Assembly (NCBI GenBank): GCA_913054215.1
Contig: CAJXJE010000005.1
Coordinates: 1 to 13,346, forward strand
Origin: an uncultured Candidatus Peregrinibacteria bacterium
Lineage (GTDB): Bacteria; Patescibacteriota; Gracilibacteria; Peribacterales; Peribacteraceae
DNA length: 13,346 bases
Direction of reading: 5' to 3'
Under the pieces are notes generated by a model that worked only from the letters and a program-made list of their open reading frames with translations, searched no databases and was not told the DNA's origin. Shown in pieces: positions 5,855 through 11,447 of this stretch (the first letter of the stretch is position 1; every line of letters begins with the position of its first letter). Position numbers and translations under genes: made by a program.

Positions 5855-7507
5855 ATGGCTAAACAAATTATATTCGGAAAAGACGCCCGAGACCAGATTC
5901 TCAAGGGTGTAACAATGCTTACAAATGCCGTGGCAGCGACCATGGGACCGAAGGGTCGAAACGTCCTTATCGAGAAAAGCTACGGTGGACCAACCGTGAC
6001 CAAAGACGGTGTGACCGTTGCAAAGGAGATTGAGCTCGAAGATCCATTCGAGAACATGGGTGCACAACTCGTAAAAGAAGCTGCAACCAAAACGAACGAT
6101 GCAGCAGGAGACGGAACCACCACTGCAACCGTTCTTGCACACGCAATTATGACTGAAGGTCTTAAGCACGTAAAAACTGGTGCGAACGCAATTTCTATTA
6201 AGCGAGGTATCGACAAAGCTGTTGTGGCCGTTGTAGAAGAACTCGAAAATTTAAAGAAAGATGTTGATAGTAAAGAAGAATACAAAGCGGTCGCCACCAT
6301 CTCTGCACAAGATGATGAGATTGGCGACACGATTGCAGAAGTGATCGACCAAGTCGGAAACGACGGTGTCGTCACTGTCGATAAAGGACAGACCTTCGGT
6401 ATCGAAAAGGAATACGTCGAAGGAATGCAGTTTGATAACGGATACATCAGTCCATACTTCATCACGGATACTTCCAGGATGGAGGCAGTGTTCGAGAGTC
6501 CTGCTATTTTGATTACGGATAAGAAGATCGGATCTATCCAAGAGATTCTTCCACTGCTTGAAAAGCTTGCACAGAGTGGAAAAAAAGAGATCGTAATCAT
6601 CTGTGAAAATGTTGAAGGAGAAGCACTTGCAACATTGGTTGTGAACAAGCTCCGTGGAACATTCTCTGCACTTGCCATTAAGGCTCCTGCATTCGGAGAC
6701 CGTCGTAAAGCAATCCTATCTGACATCGCAGCCCTCACTGGAGGTCGAGTGATCTCTGAAGAAGTGGGCTTAAAGCTTGAGAATGCTGATGTGGAAGATC
6801 TTGGCGCATGTGACCGTGTCATCTGCACCAAGGACAACACAACGATCGTTGGTGGTTCTGGAAACAAGAAAGACGTTGAGCTTCGCGTAAATCAGATTAA
6901 AAACGAAATTGATAGCACCAAGAGTGACTTCGATAAAGAGAAGCTCATGGAGCGTCTCGCGAAACTCACCGGAGGTGTCGCTATTATTAAGGTCGGCGCT
7001 GCTACCGAAGTAGAACAGAAAGAAAAGCAGCACCGTGTCGAAGACGCCCTCGCTGCTACTCGCGCTGCAGCGGAAGAAGGTATTCTCCCTGGTGGAGGAA
7101 CTGCGTTTATTCGCGCACTCTCTGTACTGGATGATGTTAAGACTGCAAACGAGGACGAAGCTGTTGGTGTCGAAATCATCAAGGGAGCATTGGTTGCCCC
7201 TTTGCGTCACATCGCCAACAACGCTGGAGTCGATGGAGACGTTGTTATCGCTAAAGTCCTAAAGTCTAAAGGTAACGAAGGGTACAACGCTCTCACTGAT
7301 ACATATGAAGATCTGATGAAAGCGATGATTATCGATCCAAAGAAAGTATCCCGCTCTGCTCTGGAGTTCGCAGCATCTGTCGCTTCGATGTTCCTCACTC
7401 TCGAAGCTGCCATCACCGAAATCCCTAAAGAAGAAGATCCTGCTGCTGCAGCCGCTGCCGCAGCTGCTATGGGAGGAATGGGAGGTGGAATGGGAGGGAT
7501 GATGTAA
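5855..7507 (+). CDS. groEL: Chaperonin GroEL
   Basis: The 550-residue product is a full-length group I chaperonin (usual 540-550), forming the double heptameric ring that folds proteins with ATP and GroES. Visible signatures are the N-terminal MAKQIIFGKDAR, the phosphate-binding loop GDGTTT at 85-90, the apical-domain block with KAPAFGDRRKAIL, and GILPGGGTAFIRA near the C-terminal equatorial ATP site. The C-terminus ends in the classic GGMGGGMGGMM tail, preceded by an unusual run of nine alanines. No Shine-Dalgarno precedes the ATG. It is the second gene of the CIRCE-controlled operon and is followed by a hairpin terminator 20 bases after the stop. A large antisense open frame inside it is a coding-strand artefact. 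Confidence 0.99.
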   Translation: MAKQIIFGKDARDQILKGVTMLTNAVAATMGPKGRNVLIEKSYGGPTVTKDGVTVAKEIELEDPFENMGAQLVKEAATKTNDAAGDGTTTATVLAHAIMTEGLKHVKTGANAISIKRGIDKAVVAVVEELENLKKDVDSKEEYKAVATISAQDDEIGDTIAEVIDQVGNDGVVTVDKGQTFGIEKEYVEGMQFDNGYISPYFITDTSRMEAVFESPAILITDKKIGSIQEILPLLEKLAQSGKKEIVIICENVEGEALATLVVNKLRGTFSALAIKAPAFGDRRKAILSDIAALTGGRVISEEVGLKLENADVEDLGACDRVICTKDNTTIVGGSGNKKDVELRVNQIKNEIDSTKSDFDKEKLMERLAKLTGGVAIIKVGAATEVEQKEKQHRVEDALAATRAAAEEGILPGGGTAFIRALSVLDDVKTANEDEAVGVEIIKGALVAPLRHIANNAGVDGDVVIAKVLKSKGNEGYNALTDTYEDLMKAMIIDPKKVSRSALEFAASVASMFLTLEAAITEIPKEEDPAAAAAAAAAMGGMGGGMGGMM

Positions 7508-7526
7508 TCCAGAAAGCAAACACAAT

Positions 7527-7560
7527 AAGGATACCTAAGAAGTAGGTGTCCTTCTTGTTA
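7527..7560 (+). terminator. groE operon terminator (probably bidirectional)
   Basis: AAGGATACCT and AGGTGTCCTT form a 10-base stem with one wobble and a 7-base loop, followed by the T-rich CTTGTT. It starts 20 bases after the groEL stop. The convergent 63-aa gene ends inside the hairpin (stop at 7535-7537), so the stem may stop transcription from both sides. Confidence 0.7.
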
Positions 7561-7726
7561 CATGTTCGGGCCCAAGTGATGCAAGAAGCGCTCCAGCCTC
7601 CGGAATTCTTGCTTGATCTATCAGCTCTTGAACCTCTGCTAAAACAGCAGTTCTCATATCTTTACAATTCGGTCTATCAGGATTGAAGTTTAAGTAGAGT
7701 TGCCTTTCTCGGTAGACCTCATTCAT
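7535..7726 (-). CDS. Unrecognised 63-aa soluble protein
   Basis: A 63-codon frame from ATG (7724-7726) to TAG (7535-7537), convergent with groEL. The product starts MNEVYRERQLYLNF, then has an amphipathic helix (AVLAEVQELIDQA) and a short Ala/Leu-rich second helix (EAGALLASLG). No membrane segment, signal or known motif is visible. A TAAAAT box on the minus strand (about 7733-7739) is the only promoter hint. The helix-turn-helix-like spacing of its two helices is not enough to call DNA binding. It is small, so it could be a chance frame. Confidence 0.45.
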   Translation of the reverse strand: MNEVYRERQLYLNFNPDRPNCKDMRTAVLAEVQELIDQARIPEAGALLASLGPEHVTRRTPTS

Positions 7727-7765
7727 GACAAGATTTTAGCACATATAAAGGGCAGACCCCCTCCA

Positions 7766-7793
7766 TTGACATATCTTATTTAGTAAGTATAAT
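7766..7793 (+). promoter_or_regulatory. Perfect consensus sigma70-type promoter
   Basis: TTGACA (7766-7771) and TATAAT (7788-7793) are both exact consensus hexamers with a 16-base spacer. Transcription should start near 7800 and run rightward. This is the strongest promoter in the window and faces away from groEL, so it marks an independent unit that ends at the terminator at 8221-8258. Confidence 0.85.
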
Positions 7794-7801
7794 GCCGCGG
7801 T

Positions 7802-7820
7802 CCAATTCATTGTGAATTGG
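7802..7820 (+). promoter_or_regulatory. Perfect inverted repeat at predicted transcript 5' end
   Basis: CCAATTCA-TTG-TGAATTGG is a perfect 8-base dyad starting two or three bases after the predicted transcription start of the consensus promoter. It could be an operator for a repressor or a 5' hairpin that protects the transcript. Confidence 0.65.
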
Positions 7821-7855
7821 TTGATCCTTTTCTCTACTGCAGAAAGACGAAGTTC

Positions 7856-8206
7856 ATGAAGCTCGAGACACGGAGAATCCTGATTGTCAGGAACGCCACG
7901 GAAGGCCCATTCATTTGGCAGCCTTACATAAACCTCTGTGTCGCCCAAGGAATGCAGGTACTCGCTACCAGTCGTATTTCCAAGAAATTGGGTGATGCAG
8001 ATTCAGCAGCCGCAGCCGTTCTCCTCATTGAAGGAAGCACATCTCAGGAGAAATTGCTCCGAGGGCGAATCGAACTACAAGTTCGTAAAGGGGACTACAT
8101 CATAGTCCGCTTTAACCACCTTCTCTCATGTTGCTTTCTCTGGGAAAACACTGTGCCAGGCTTCAGAAATGAAGACTGCAAGTCTATCCCAGATCGTGTT
8201 GCATAA
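7856..8206 (+). CDS. Unrecognised 116-aa protein (or part of a structured RNA)
   Basis: From the ATG at 7856 the frame is open for 116 codons to TAA; an in-frame TTG at 7817 would add 13 residues but lies inside the 5' hairpin. The product starts MKLETRRILIVRNATEGPF, has an Ala-rich segment (DADSAAAAVLLIEG, about residues 49-62), a probable beta stretch (GDYIIVRFNHLL) and two adjacent cysteines. I do not recognise a family. In favour of a gene are the consensus promoter upstream and terminator 15 bases after the stop. Against it are the absence of a Shine-Dalgarno, unremarkable codon-position bias and the many hairpins. A minus-strand frame (7736-7948) overlaps it and looks no better or worse by composition, but faces the promoter. 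Confidence 0.4.
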   Translation: MKLETRRILIVRNATEGPFIWQPYINLCVAQGMQVLATSRISKKLGDADSAAAAVLLIEGSTSQEKLLRGRIELQVRKGDYIIVRFNHLLSCCFLWENTVPGFRNEDCKSIPDRVA

Positions 8207-8220
8207 AGGAAAACGATCGA

Positions 8221-8258
8221 TAACCGGTGTCGCCCCCAGGGGCGGCGCTGGTTATTTT
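8221..8258 (+). terminator. Strong intrinsic terminator between convergent units
   Basis: TAACCGGTGTCGCCCC (8221-8236) pairs with GGGGCGGCGCTGGTTA (8239-8254) over 16 positions with three G-U wobbles and a tight loop, followed by TTTT (8255-8258). It ends the plus-strand unit driven by the consensus promoter. The stop codon of the convergent EamA gene (8252-8254) lies in the right arm, so the same stem may serve both strands, although the minus-strand side lacks a T-run. Confidence 0.8.
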
Positions 8259-9205
8259 CGAAGTGGCCCAATTTCCATCAAACGAGATGGAACCACTCGA
8301 AGTTTTGTGAGTGGTACGTTAATAAATAACACTCCGAATGTTATCAGGCCTAAACTGACGAGTTGGTTTTGTGTAAGTACTTCTCCAAGAATAGAGGTTG
8401 CCATCACAATACCAATTACACGTCCCATAGCAGAAATGATACCGGCATCCATTGCCTTTACTTTACGAAGTGCACTGAAGTAGAGGAAGAACGGAATGAG
8501 GTAAGCAATAAGGGGGAGTGCAAGCACCAGCCACACATTCTGTGGAGTAGCAAGGAACTCGAGCCCACTCGAATCTTGTATGAGGATATATGCCCCAACA
8601 AGTAGTAAACTACATACCGTACGTACCATAACAATAGAATCTAAGTGACGATGCTTGATGTACTTTTTATGAATAATAGTTGTAAGGGCAGACAACATCG
8701 AAGAAGCAATCAACAGAAACGCACCTGTACTTAAACTGAGAGCCTCAACATCTTTCCAAAGAAGTACTACCATTCCAATAACAAGGAAAAATCCTCCCAG
8801 CGCCATTTGATTGGAGAACTTTTCTTTGAGGAAGTACACAGAGAAGATCACCACAAAGAGTGGTAACATACTGGTAAGCATCAGTGATTCTGTGGCTGTA
8901 ACAAGACTCAATCCCTCAAAGAACATTATTGGTCCTATTACTCCTCCAATGATGGTAGAAAGCACTGTGCCATAGATGTCTTTTTTCGTCATGCCCCATC
9001 GCTCCCCTCTTTCTAAACTGATGATCTCGTGTGACATGAGTACAATGGTCATCACAAGAAGAATAACGAAGTAGAGCTGAACGGGAGTCCATCCTTGTTC
9101 ATACAGCACCTTCGAAAAGATCGGCTTAGAGTTTGCCAGAACCACAGCTACCAGGAGTTGTGCAAGTCGCCAGCGTTGTACGGAATCATCTTGCTTGAAT
9201 GTCAT
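8252..9205 (-). CDS. DMT-superfamily (EamA) transporter, second copy
   Basis: The 317-residue product has ten hydrophobic segments in two halves, as expected for EamA permeases. The first helix carries the Asn-Ser-Lys-Pro pattern (ANSKPIFSKVLYEQGWTPVQL), and the first half ends in GGFFLVIGMVVLLWKD. The second half has ASSMLSALTTIIHKKYI and the closing helix LVSLGLITFGVLFINVPL. It shares fold and layout with the EamA gene at 2586-3503 but the sequences are clearly different, so this is not a recent duplicate. The substrate is unknown. The ATG at 9203-9205 lacks a Shine-Dalgarno; a TATGAT box (9216-9221, minus strand) may be its -10. Confidence 0.87.
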   Translation of the reverse strand: MTFKQDDSVQRWRLAQLLVAVVLANSKPIFSKVLYEQGWTPVQLYFVILLVMTIVLMSHEIISLERGERWGMTKKDIYGTVLSTIIGGVIGPIMFFEGLSLVTATESLMLTSMLPLFVVIFSVYFLKEKFSNQMALGGFFLVIGMVVLLWKDVEALSLSTGAFLLIASSMLSALTTIIHKKYIKHRHLDSIVMVRTVCSLLLVGAYILIQDSSGLEFLATPQNVWLVLALPLIAYLIPFFLYFSALRKVKAMDAGIISAMGRVIGIVMATSILGEVLTQNQLVSLGLITFGVLFINVPLTKLRVVPSRLMEIGPLRK

Positions 9206-9224
9206 AATTGGATACTATCATAAA

Positions 9225-9258
9225 TAACTGACTGGCTCCCGTAAGAGCCAGACAGTTA
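9225..9258 (-). terminator. Hairpin terminator after the 64-aa gene
   Basis: AACTGACTGGCTC (9226-9238) and GAGCCAGACAGTT (9245-9257) pair at 12 of 13 positions, extended by T-A at the base, with a 6-base loop. On the minus strand it lies 22 bases after the stop of the 64-aa gene and is followed by the A/T-rich ATTTATGAT. It separates that gene from the EamA gene, whose promoter lies just beyond. Confidence 0.65.
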
Positions 9259-9280
9259 TGCGATGCGACGACGGAAGCCC

Positions 9281-9475
9281 TTAGACTTCCAGCCACTTCA
9301 GATACGGTGTCGGATCCCATCCGTCCTTCGCACCCATTACCTGGAGCGCGGGGACGACTATGAGACCCGCCATTCCAATCATAATCCCGAGTACGAATGC
9401 AACTGGGAGGTAGAAGAGAACGGCTTTGCAGCAGAGAAAGGCTGCAGAAGGTAGACCGAGAATCTGTTTCGACAT
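9281..9475 (-). CDS. 64-aa membrane peptide of unknown function
   Basis: This 64-codon frame has the best ribosome-binding site in the window: AAGGAAGGA, 8 bases before the ATG at 9473-9475. The product has a short N-terminus, a long hydrophobic stretch of about 35 residues (from AAFLCC through VVPALQVMG) containing adjacent cysteines, and a polar C-terminus DGWDPTPYLKWLEV. It would fit one long or two short membrane helices. It stands alone, with its own hairpin terminator; a minus-strand TTGATT, 17 bases, TAAATA upstream (about 9552-9580) may be its promoter. I do not know the family. It is divergent from the copper operon, so co-regulation is possible but unproven. Confidence 0.6.
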   Translation of the reverse strand: MSKQILGLPSAAFLCCKAVLFYLPVAFVLGIMIGMAGLIVVPALQVMGAKDGWDPTPYLKWLEV

Positions 9476-9644
9476 GACGGGGGTCCTTCCTTGAGGGAGA
9501 CACGGACTCTGAATGAGCGGGGAAATGTGTGGTCACACCAACCACAATGGACGATATTTACAGTAATCCAACCTAGAAATCAAGGGCCTAAGAGGCCACT
9601 TTTGCCTAGGGTAAGCCACTTACTAAATGCTTTAAAATTGCGAT

Positions 9645-9673
9645 TTGACAGAGAATTTGTAGAGGATTAGCAT
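9645..9673 (+). promoter_or_regulatory. Promoter of the copper operon
   Basis: TTGACA (9645-9650), 17 bases, TAGCAT (9668-9673): an exact -35 and a 4-of-6 -10 at ideal spacing. Transcription should start near 9680, inside the C-tract element that follows. No stronger promoter is seen further downstream, and the genes to 13346 are nearly contiguous, so this probably drives the whole operon. Confidence 0.75.
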
Positions 9674-9695
9674 ACCCCTACCCCCTACCCCTAGT
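9672..9695 (+). promoter_or_regulatory. C-tract element, candidate CsoR operator
   Basis: Three consecutive TACCCC/TACCCCC units (9673-9691) followed by TAGTA overlap the end of the -10 box and the predicted transcription start. Operators of the CsoR/RcnR family are built around G/C runs bounded by TA, for example TACCC...GGGTA. The match here is to the run chemistry and location; the usual dyad is not evident. On the other strand the element reads as repeated G4-G5 runs. Confidence 0.5.
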
Positions 9696-9698
9696 AAC

Positions 9699-9965
9699 AT
9701 CCTCCCCGATCATAAGAAAAAAGCACTGGCCGCACTTAAAAGACTTAATGGATTAAGTGCAAAGCTCGAACAGATGATCGAGGATGACGAGTACTGTCCA
9801 AAGCTCTTACAAATAGCACTCGCTATGAAAGGGCACATGGAACATGTGCAGGGTCAGGTATTAGAATCTCACCTTAAAACCTGTGCCAGTAAAAACCTTG
9901 GCACAGCAAAAGAGGAACAATTTATCGATGAACTTGTTAAAGTCATCGGTCTTTCTACCCGTTAA
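9699..9965 (+). CDS. csoR: CsoR-family copper-sensing repressor (no canonical start codon)
   Basis: The frame encodes an 88-residue all-helical CsoR/RcnR (DUF156) protein, which binds operator DNA when metal-free and releases it on binding Cu(I). Counted from 9699, the ligands are Cys33, His58 and Cys62, with spacing identical to the Cys36/His61/Cys65 set of the Mycobacterium tuberculosis protein. Family landmarks are DHKKKALAALKRLNG, MIEDDEYC and ESHLKTC. The first ATG (9774) would delete most of helix 1. The frame upstream to the TAG at 9660 has no ATG, GTG or TTG; ATC at 9699 would give LPDHKKK right after the initiator, the usual length. So the start is non-canonical, or the base at 9701 is a sequence error or mutation. 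The next gene begins 11 bases after the stop, making this the operon's first gene and likely self-regulator. Confidence 0.88.
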   Translation: MLPDHKKKALAALKRLNGLSAKLEQMIEDDEYCPKLLQIALAMKGHMEHVQGQVLESHLKTCASKNLGTAKEEQFIDELVKVIGLSTR

Positions 9966-9976
9966 CTTTTTTTATC

Positions 9977-10501
9977 ATGAACGCTCAAATGAAAATGGCA
10001 GCACCTGCCCTCATCATCGTAGGACTCATTATGATGTTTGGTCCTGCACTTATGAACACTAACCAAGAGGCTACTAACGACCCACCTACAGCGCAGGCAC
10101 CAAAGAAGCCAAAGCCGACTCCTACTCCTGCAGTGAAAGCACCGACTCCGACTCCAACGCCAACTCCTACACCTGAACCAGAGCCAGAGCCAGAGCCTAC
10201 TCCGACTCCGACGCCTACTCCTTCTAAGCCTCGTATGATTATGTTGCACACAAGCAACTGGGCATTTTCACCAAATAGTATTGTTCTGAAGAAAGGTGAA
10301 GATGTTTCTGTACACCTTATGGGTATGGAAGGAAACCACGGTATTGCTATCCCTGGTCTTGGTATTAACGAACGCATGGATCAAGGCAGCATGAAAATGG
10401 TAAAGATCCCTACTGACAAAACTGGAACGTTTGAATTCTTCTGTAATACACAATGTGGTATTGGCCACAGTGACATGCAGGGAACTATTATTATTGAGTA
10501 A
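9977..10501 (+). CDS. Membrane-anchored CuA-type cupredoxin with Pro/Thr/Glu linker
   Basis: The 174-residue protein has three parts. Residues 8-26 form one membrane helix or uncleaved signal anchor. Residues 36-86 form a low-complexity spacer of Pro-Thr and Pro-Glu repeats. Residues 87-174 are a cupredoxin domain, which should therefore sit outside the cell. The domain keeps the complete binuclear CuA ligand set known from cytochrome c oxidase subunit II and nitrous oxide reductase: His121 (GNHGIAIPG), Cys156, Cys160, His164 and Met167 in C-x3-C-x3-H-x2-M. CuA centres pass single electrons. No other oxidase subunit is in the window, so the partner is unknown; the multicopper oxidase of the same operon is one candidate. 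An ATG three codons on (9989) is an alternative start. The next gene begins 7 bases after the stop. Confidence 0.88.
   Translation: MNAQMKMAAPALIIVGLIMMFGPALMNTNQEATNDPPTAQAPKKPKPTPTPAVKAPTPTPTPTPTPEPEPEPEPTPTPTPTPSKPRMIMLHTSNWAFSPNSIVLKKGEDVSVHLMGMEGNHGIAIPGLGINERMDQGSMKMVKIPTDKTGTFEFFCNTQCGIGHSDMQGTIIIE
10108..10233 (+). repeat. Low-complexity Pro-Thr/Pro-Glu coding repeat
   Basis: This is the part of the cupredoxin gene that encodes the Pro-Thr and Pro-Glu linker. It is built of near-identical six-base units (CCNACN and CCAGAG types) and is likely to vary in length by slippage. The linker probably spaces the copper domain from the membrane or through an outer layer. Confidence 0.8.
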
Positions 10502-10508
10502 TATCTTC

Positions 10509-11447
10509 ATGAAAAAACTTAGCCCTCAATTGCTAGCACGTACCATCGCAACTTCCCTCTTTATCGCTGTTGCAGCTGGCACGTGGGATGCATGGTGGCA
10601 CGGAGCAGTTGGACGTGAGTCTTTTCTAGAACCACCCCATTTACTTCTTTATGCTGGAACTGCGGTCGCCATTGCTCTTGGGATGCTTGGATGGCGCATG
10701 ACCAAAGAAAAGATATGGAAGAGGCTCGCATTGGTCCTTCTACTCGTACCAGTGTCTGCACCCTTTGATGAGATCTGGCACCAGATATATGGGTACGAGG
10801 ATCTCTCGAGTATATGGGTGATATGGAGCCCACCCCATCTCCTACTGATTGGTGCCATCATTGCCTCACTCGCCATGCTGCTTCCAGTCCTTATGAAAGA
10901 CGAAGACCCTATGGCGAAGCGCCTCTTCGGTGCACTGACGTTTGCATCCATTCTCAACCTGGCAATGATTCTCCCAGGCCCTTTAGAACCCACAGGTGGC
11001 TGGGCACTATTGGGATTTTGGGGTGCCGGTGGCGTAGCAGTCGCTTATGTTCTTATTCTGCTTTTAGCACAAAAATGGATACCGGGAATCGCAGCTGCGA
11101 CGCTGACTGCCATGTCATTTATCGTTCTCTATTCCATCGCATTTGGAAATGAAGTTGCAGAAGACATCGTTCTTACCCCTCATGATCATGCCCCTTCCTT
11201 CTTGATAGTGTTTGCGTTTCTCATTCCGGCAGTCTTGCTGGATCTAATGAAGCAGCAACCAGCGTGGTTGCGTGGTGCAATTACAGGAGCATTGTGGGCC
11301 GCTATACTCTACGGGTTTTCCTCTGCATTCTTCGCACCACAATTCCAGTACGCACTATCCGACACGTACGTTGCCGTTGCCGCTAGTGGTATCGGAGGTG
11401 TATGTGCTGCTCTACTTACAACAGTATTTTCTCCCCACACAACATGA
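10509..11447 (+). CDS. Polytopic membrane protein with duplicated D-x-x-W-H ... PPH motif
   Basis: From the ATG at 10509 (7 bases after the cupredoxin stop) the product has 312 residues and about eight membrane helices. An in-frame start at 10431 would overlap the cupredoxin gene by 70 bases and is rejected. Two related segments stand out: Asp27-x-x-Trp30-His31 followed by Glu-Pro-Pro-His44-Leu-Leu-Leu, and Asp87-x-x-Trp90-His91 followed by Ser-Pro-Pro-His110-Leu-Leu-Leu. A further TPHDH lies at 223-227. The repeated His/Asp set near helix ends would suit metal or haem binding. I do not recognise a named family. Its place between a CuA protein and copper-binding lipoproteins suggests copper transfer or electron transfer across the membrane, which is inference. 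The TGA overlaps the next ATG (ATGA), so the two are probably translationally coupled. Confidence 0.82.
   Translation: MKKLSPQLLARTIATSLFIAVAAGTWDAWWHGAVGRESFLEPPHLLLYAGTAVAIALGMLGWRMTKEKIWKRLALVLLLVPVSAPFDEIWHQIYGYEDLSSIWVIWSPPHLLLIGAIIASLAMLLPVLMKDEDPMAKRLFGALTFASILNLAMILPGPLEPTGGWALLGFWGAGGVAVAYVLILLLAQKWIPGIAAATLTAMSFIVLYSIAFGNEVAEDIVLTPHDHAPSFLIVFAFLIPAVLLDLMKQQPAWLRGAITGALWAAILYGFSSAFFAPQFQYALSDTYVAVAASGIGGVCAALLTTVFSPHTT

Larger units (their letters stand above)
7800..8258 (+). ncRNA. Candidate structured RNA (alternative to the 116-aa gene)
   Basis: The predicted transcript of about 455 bases opens with a perfect 8-base hairpin (7802-7820). Further stems are at 7878-7892 (TCCTGA/TCAGGA), 8019-8052 (TTCTCCT/AGGAGAA), 8071-8085 (CGAAC/GTTCG) and 8092-8108 (GGACTA/TAGTCC). 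A 7-base outer stem at 8139-8145/8187-8193 encloses CTTCA-GAAA-TGAAG with a GNRA loop, and the transcript closes with the terminator stem. A perfect promoter and a strong terminator bracket it exactly. I tested it by eye against tmRNA, RNase P, SRP and 6S landmarks and found none. Several of the shorter stems are expected by chance in 460 bases, so the case is suggestive only. Confidence 0.3.

Noticed and set aside
5980..6867. 295-codon minus-strand frame inside groEL
   Set aside because: It is antisense to an unmistakable groEL and is Ser/Thr/Ala/Val-biased as expected for the reverse of a strongly biased gene; no start signal or motif.
6770..7210. 146-codon minus-strand frame inside groEL
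   Set aside because: Same reason: a shadow of groEL in another frame.
7736..7948. 70-codon minus-strand frame opposite the 116-aa candidate
   Set aside because: It starts only at TTG, has no promoter, and crosses the perfect plus-strand promoter; composition does not separate it from the plus-strand frame, so it is kept only as a caveat.
8092..8108. Group I intron core (GGACTA...TAGTCC resembling the P7 strands)
   Set aside because: The two strands are only 5 bases apart, forming a simple hairpin; in a group I intron they must enclose P3 and P8.
7800..8258. tmRNA, RNase P RNA or SRP RNA
   Set aside because: The tRNA-like ends of tmRNA, the GAGGAAAGTCC and ACAGAA blocks of RNase P RNA and the GGAAG-AGCA core of SRP RNA are all absent on both strands.
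9585..9597. Small hairpin GGCCT-AAG-AGGCC as a terminator
   Set aside because: Only a 5-base stem with an interrupted T-run and no gene ending just upstream on the plus strand.
10108..10233. CRISPR-like or tandem non-coding repeat
   Set aside because: The six-base periodicity is the coding of a Pro-Thr/Pro-Glu linker in frame; there are no spacers.
10431..10508. N-terminal extension of the polytopic membrane protein
   Set aside because: It would overlap the 3' end of the cupredoxin gene, including its CuA motif; the ATG at 10509 gives a natural Lys-Lys start before the first helix.
11402..11443. N-terminal extension of the Met/Cys-rich lipoprotein
   Set aside because: It would put 14 residues before a clear lipoprotein signal; the ATG at 11444 overlaps the upstream stop in the usual coupled way.
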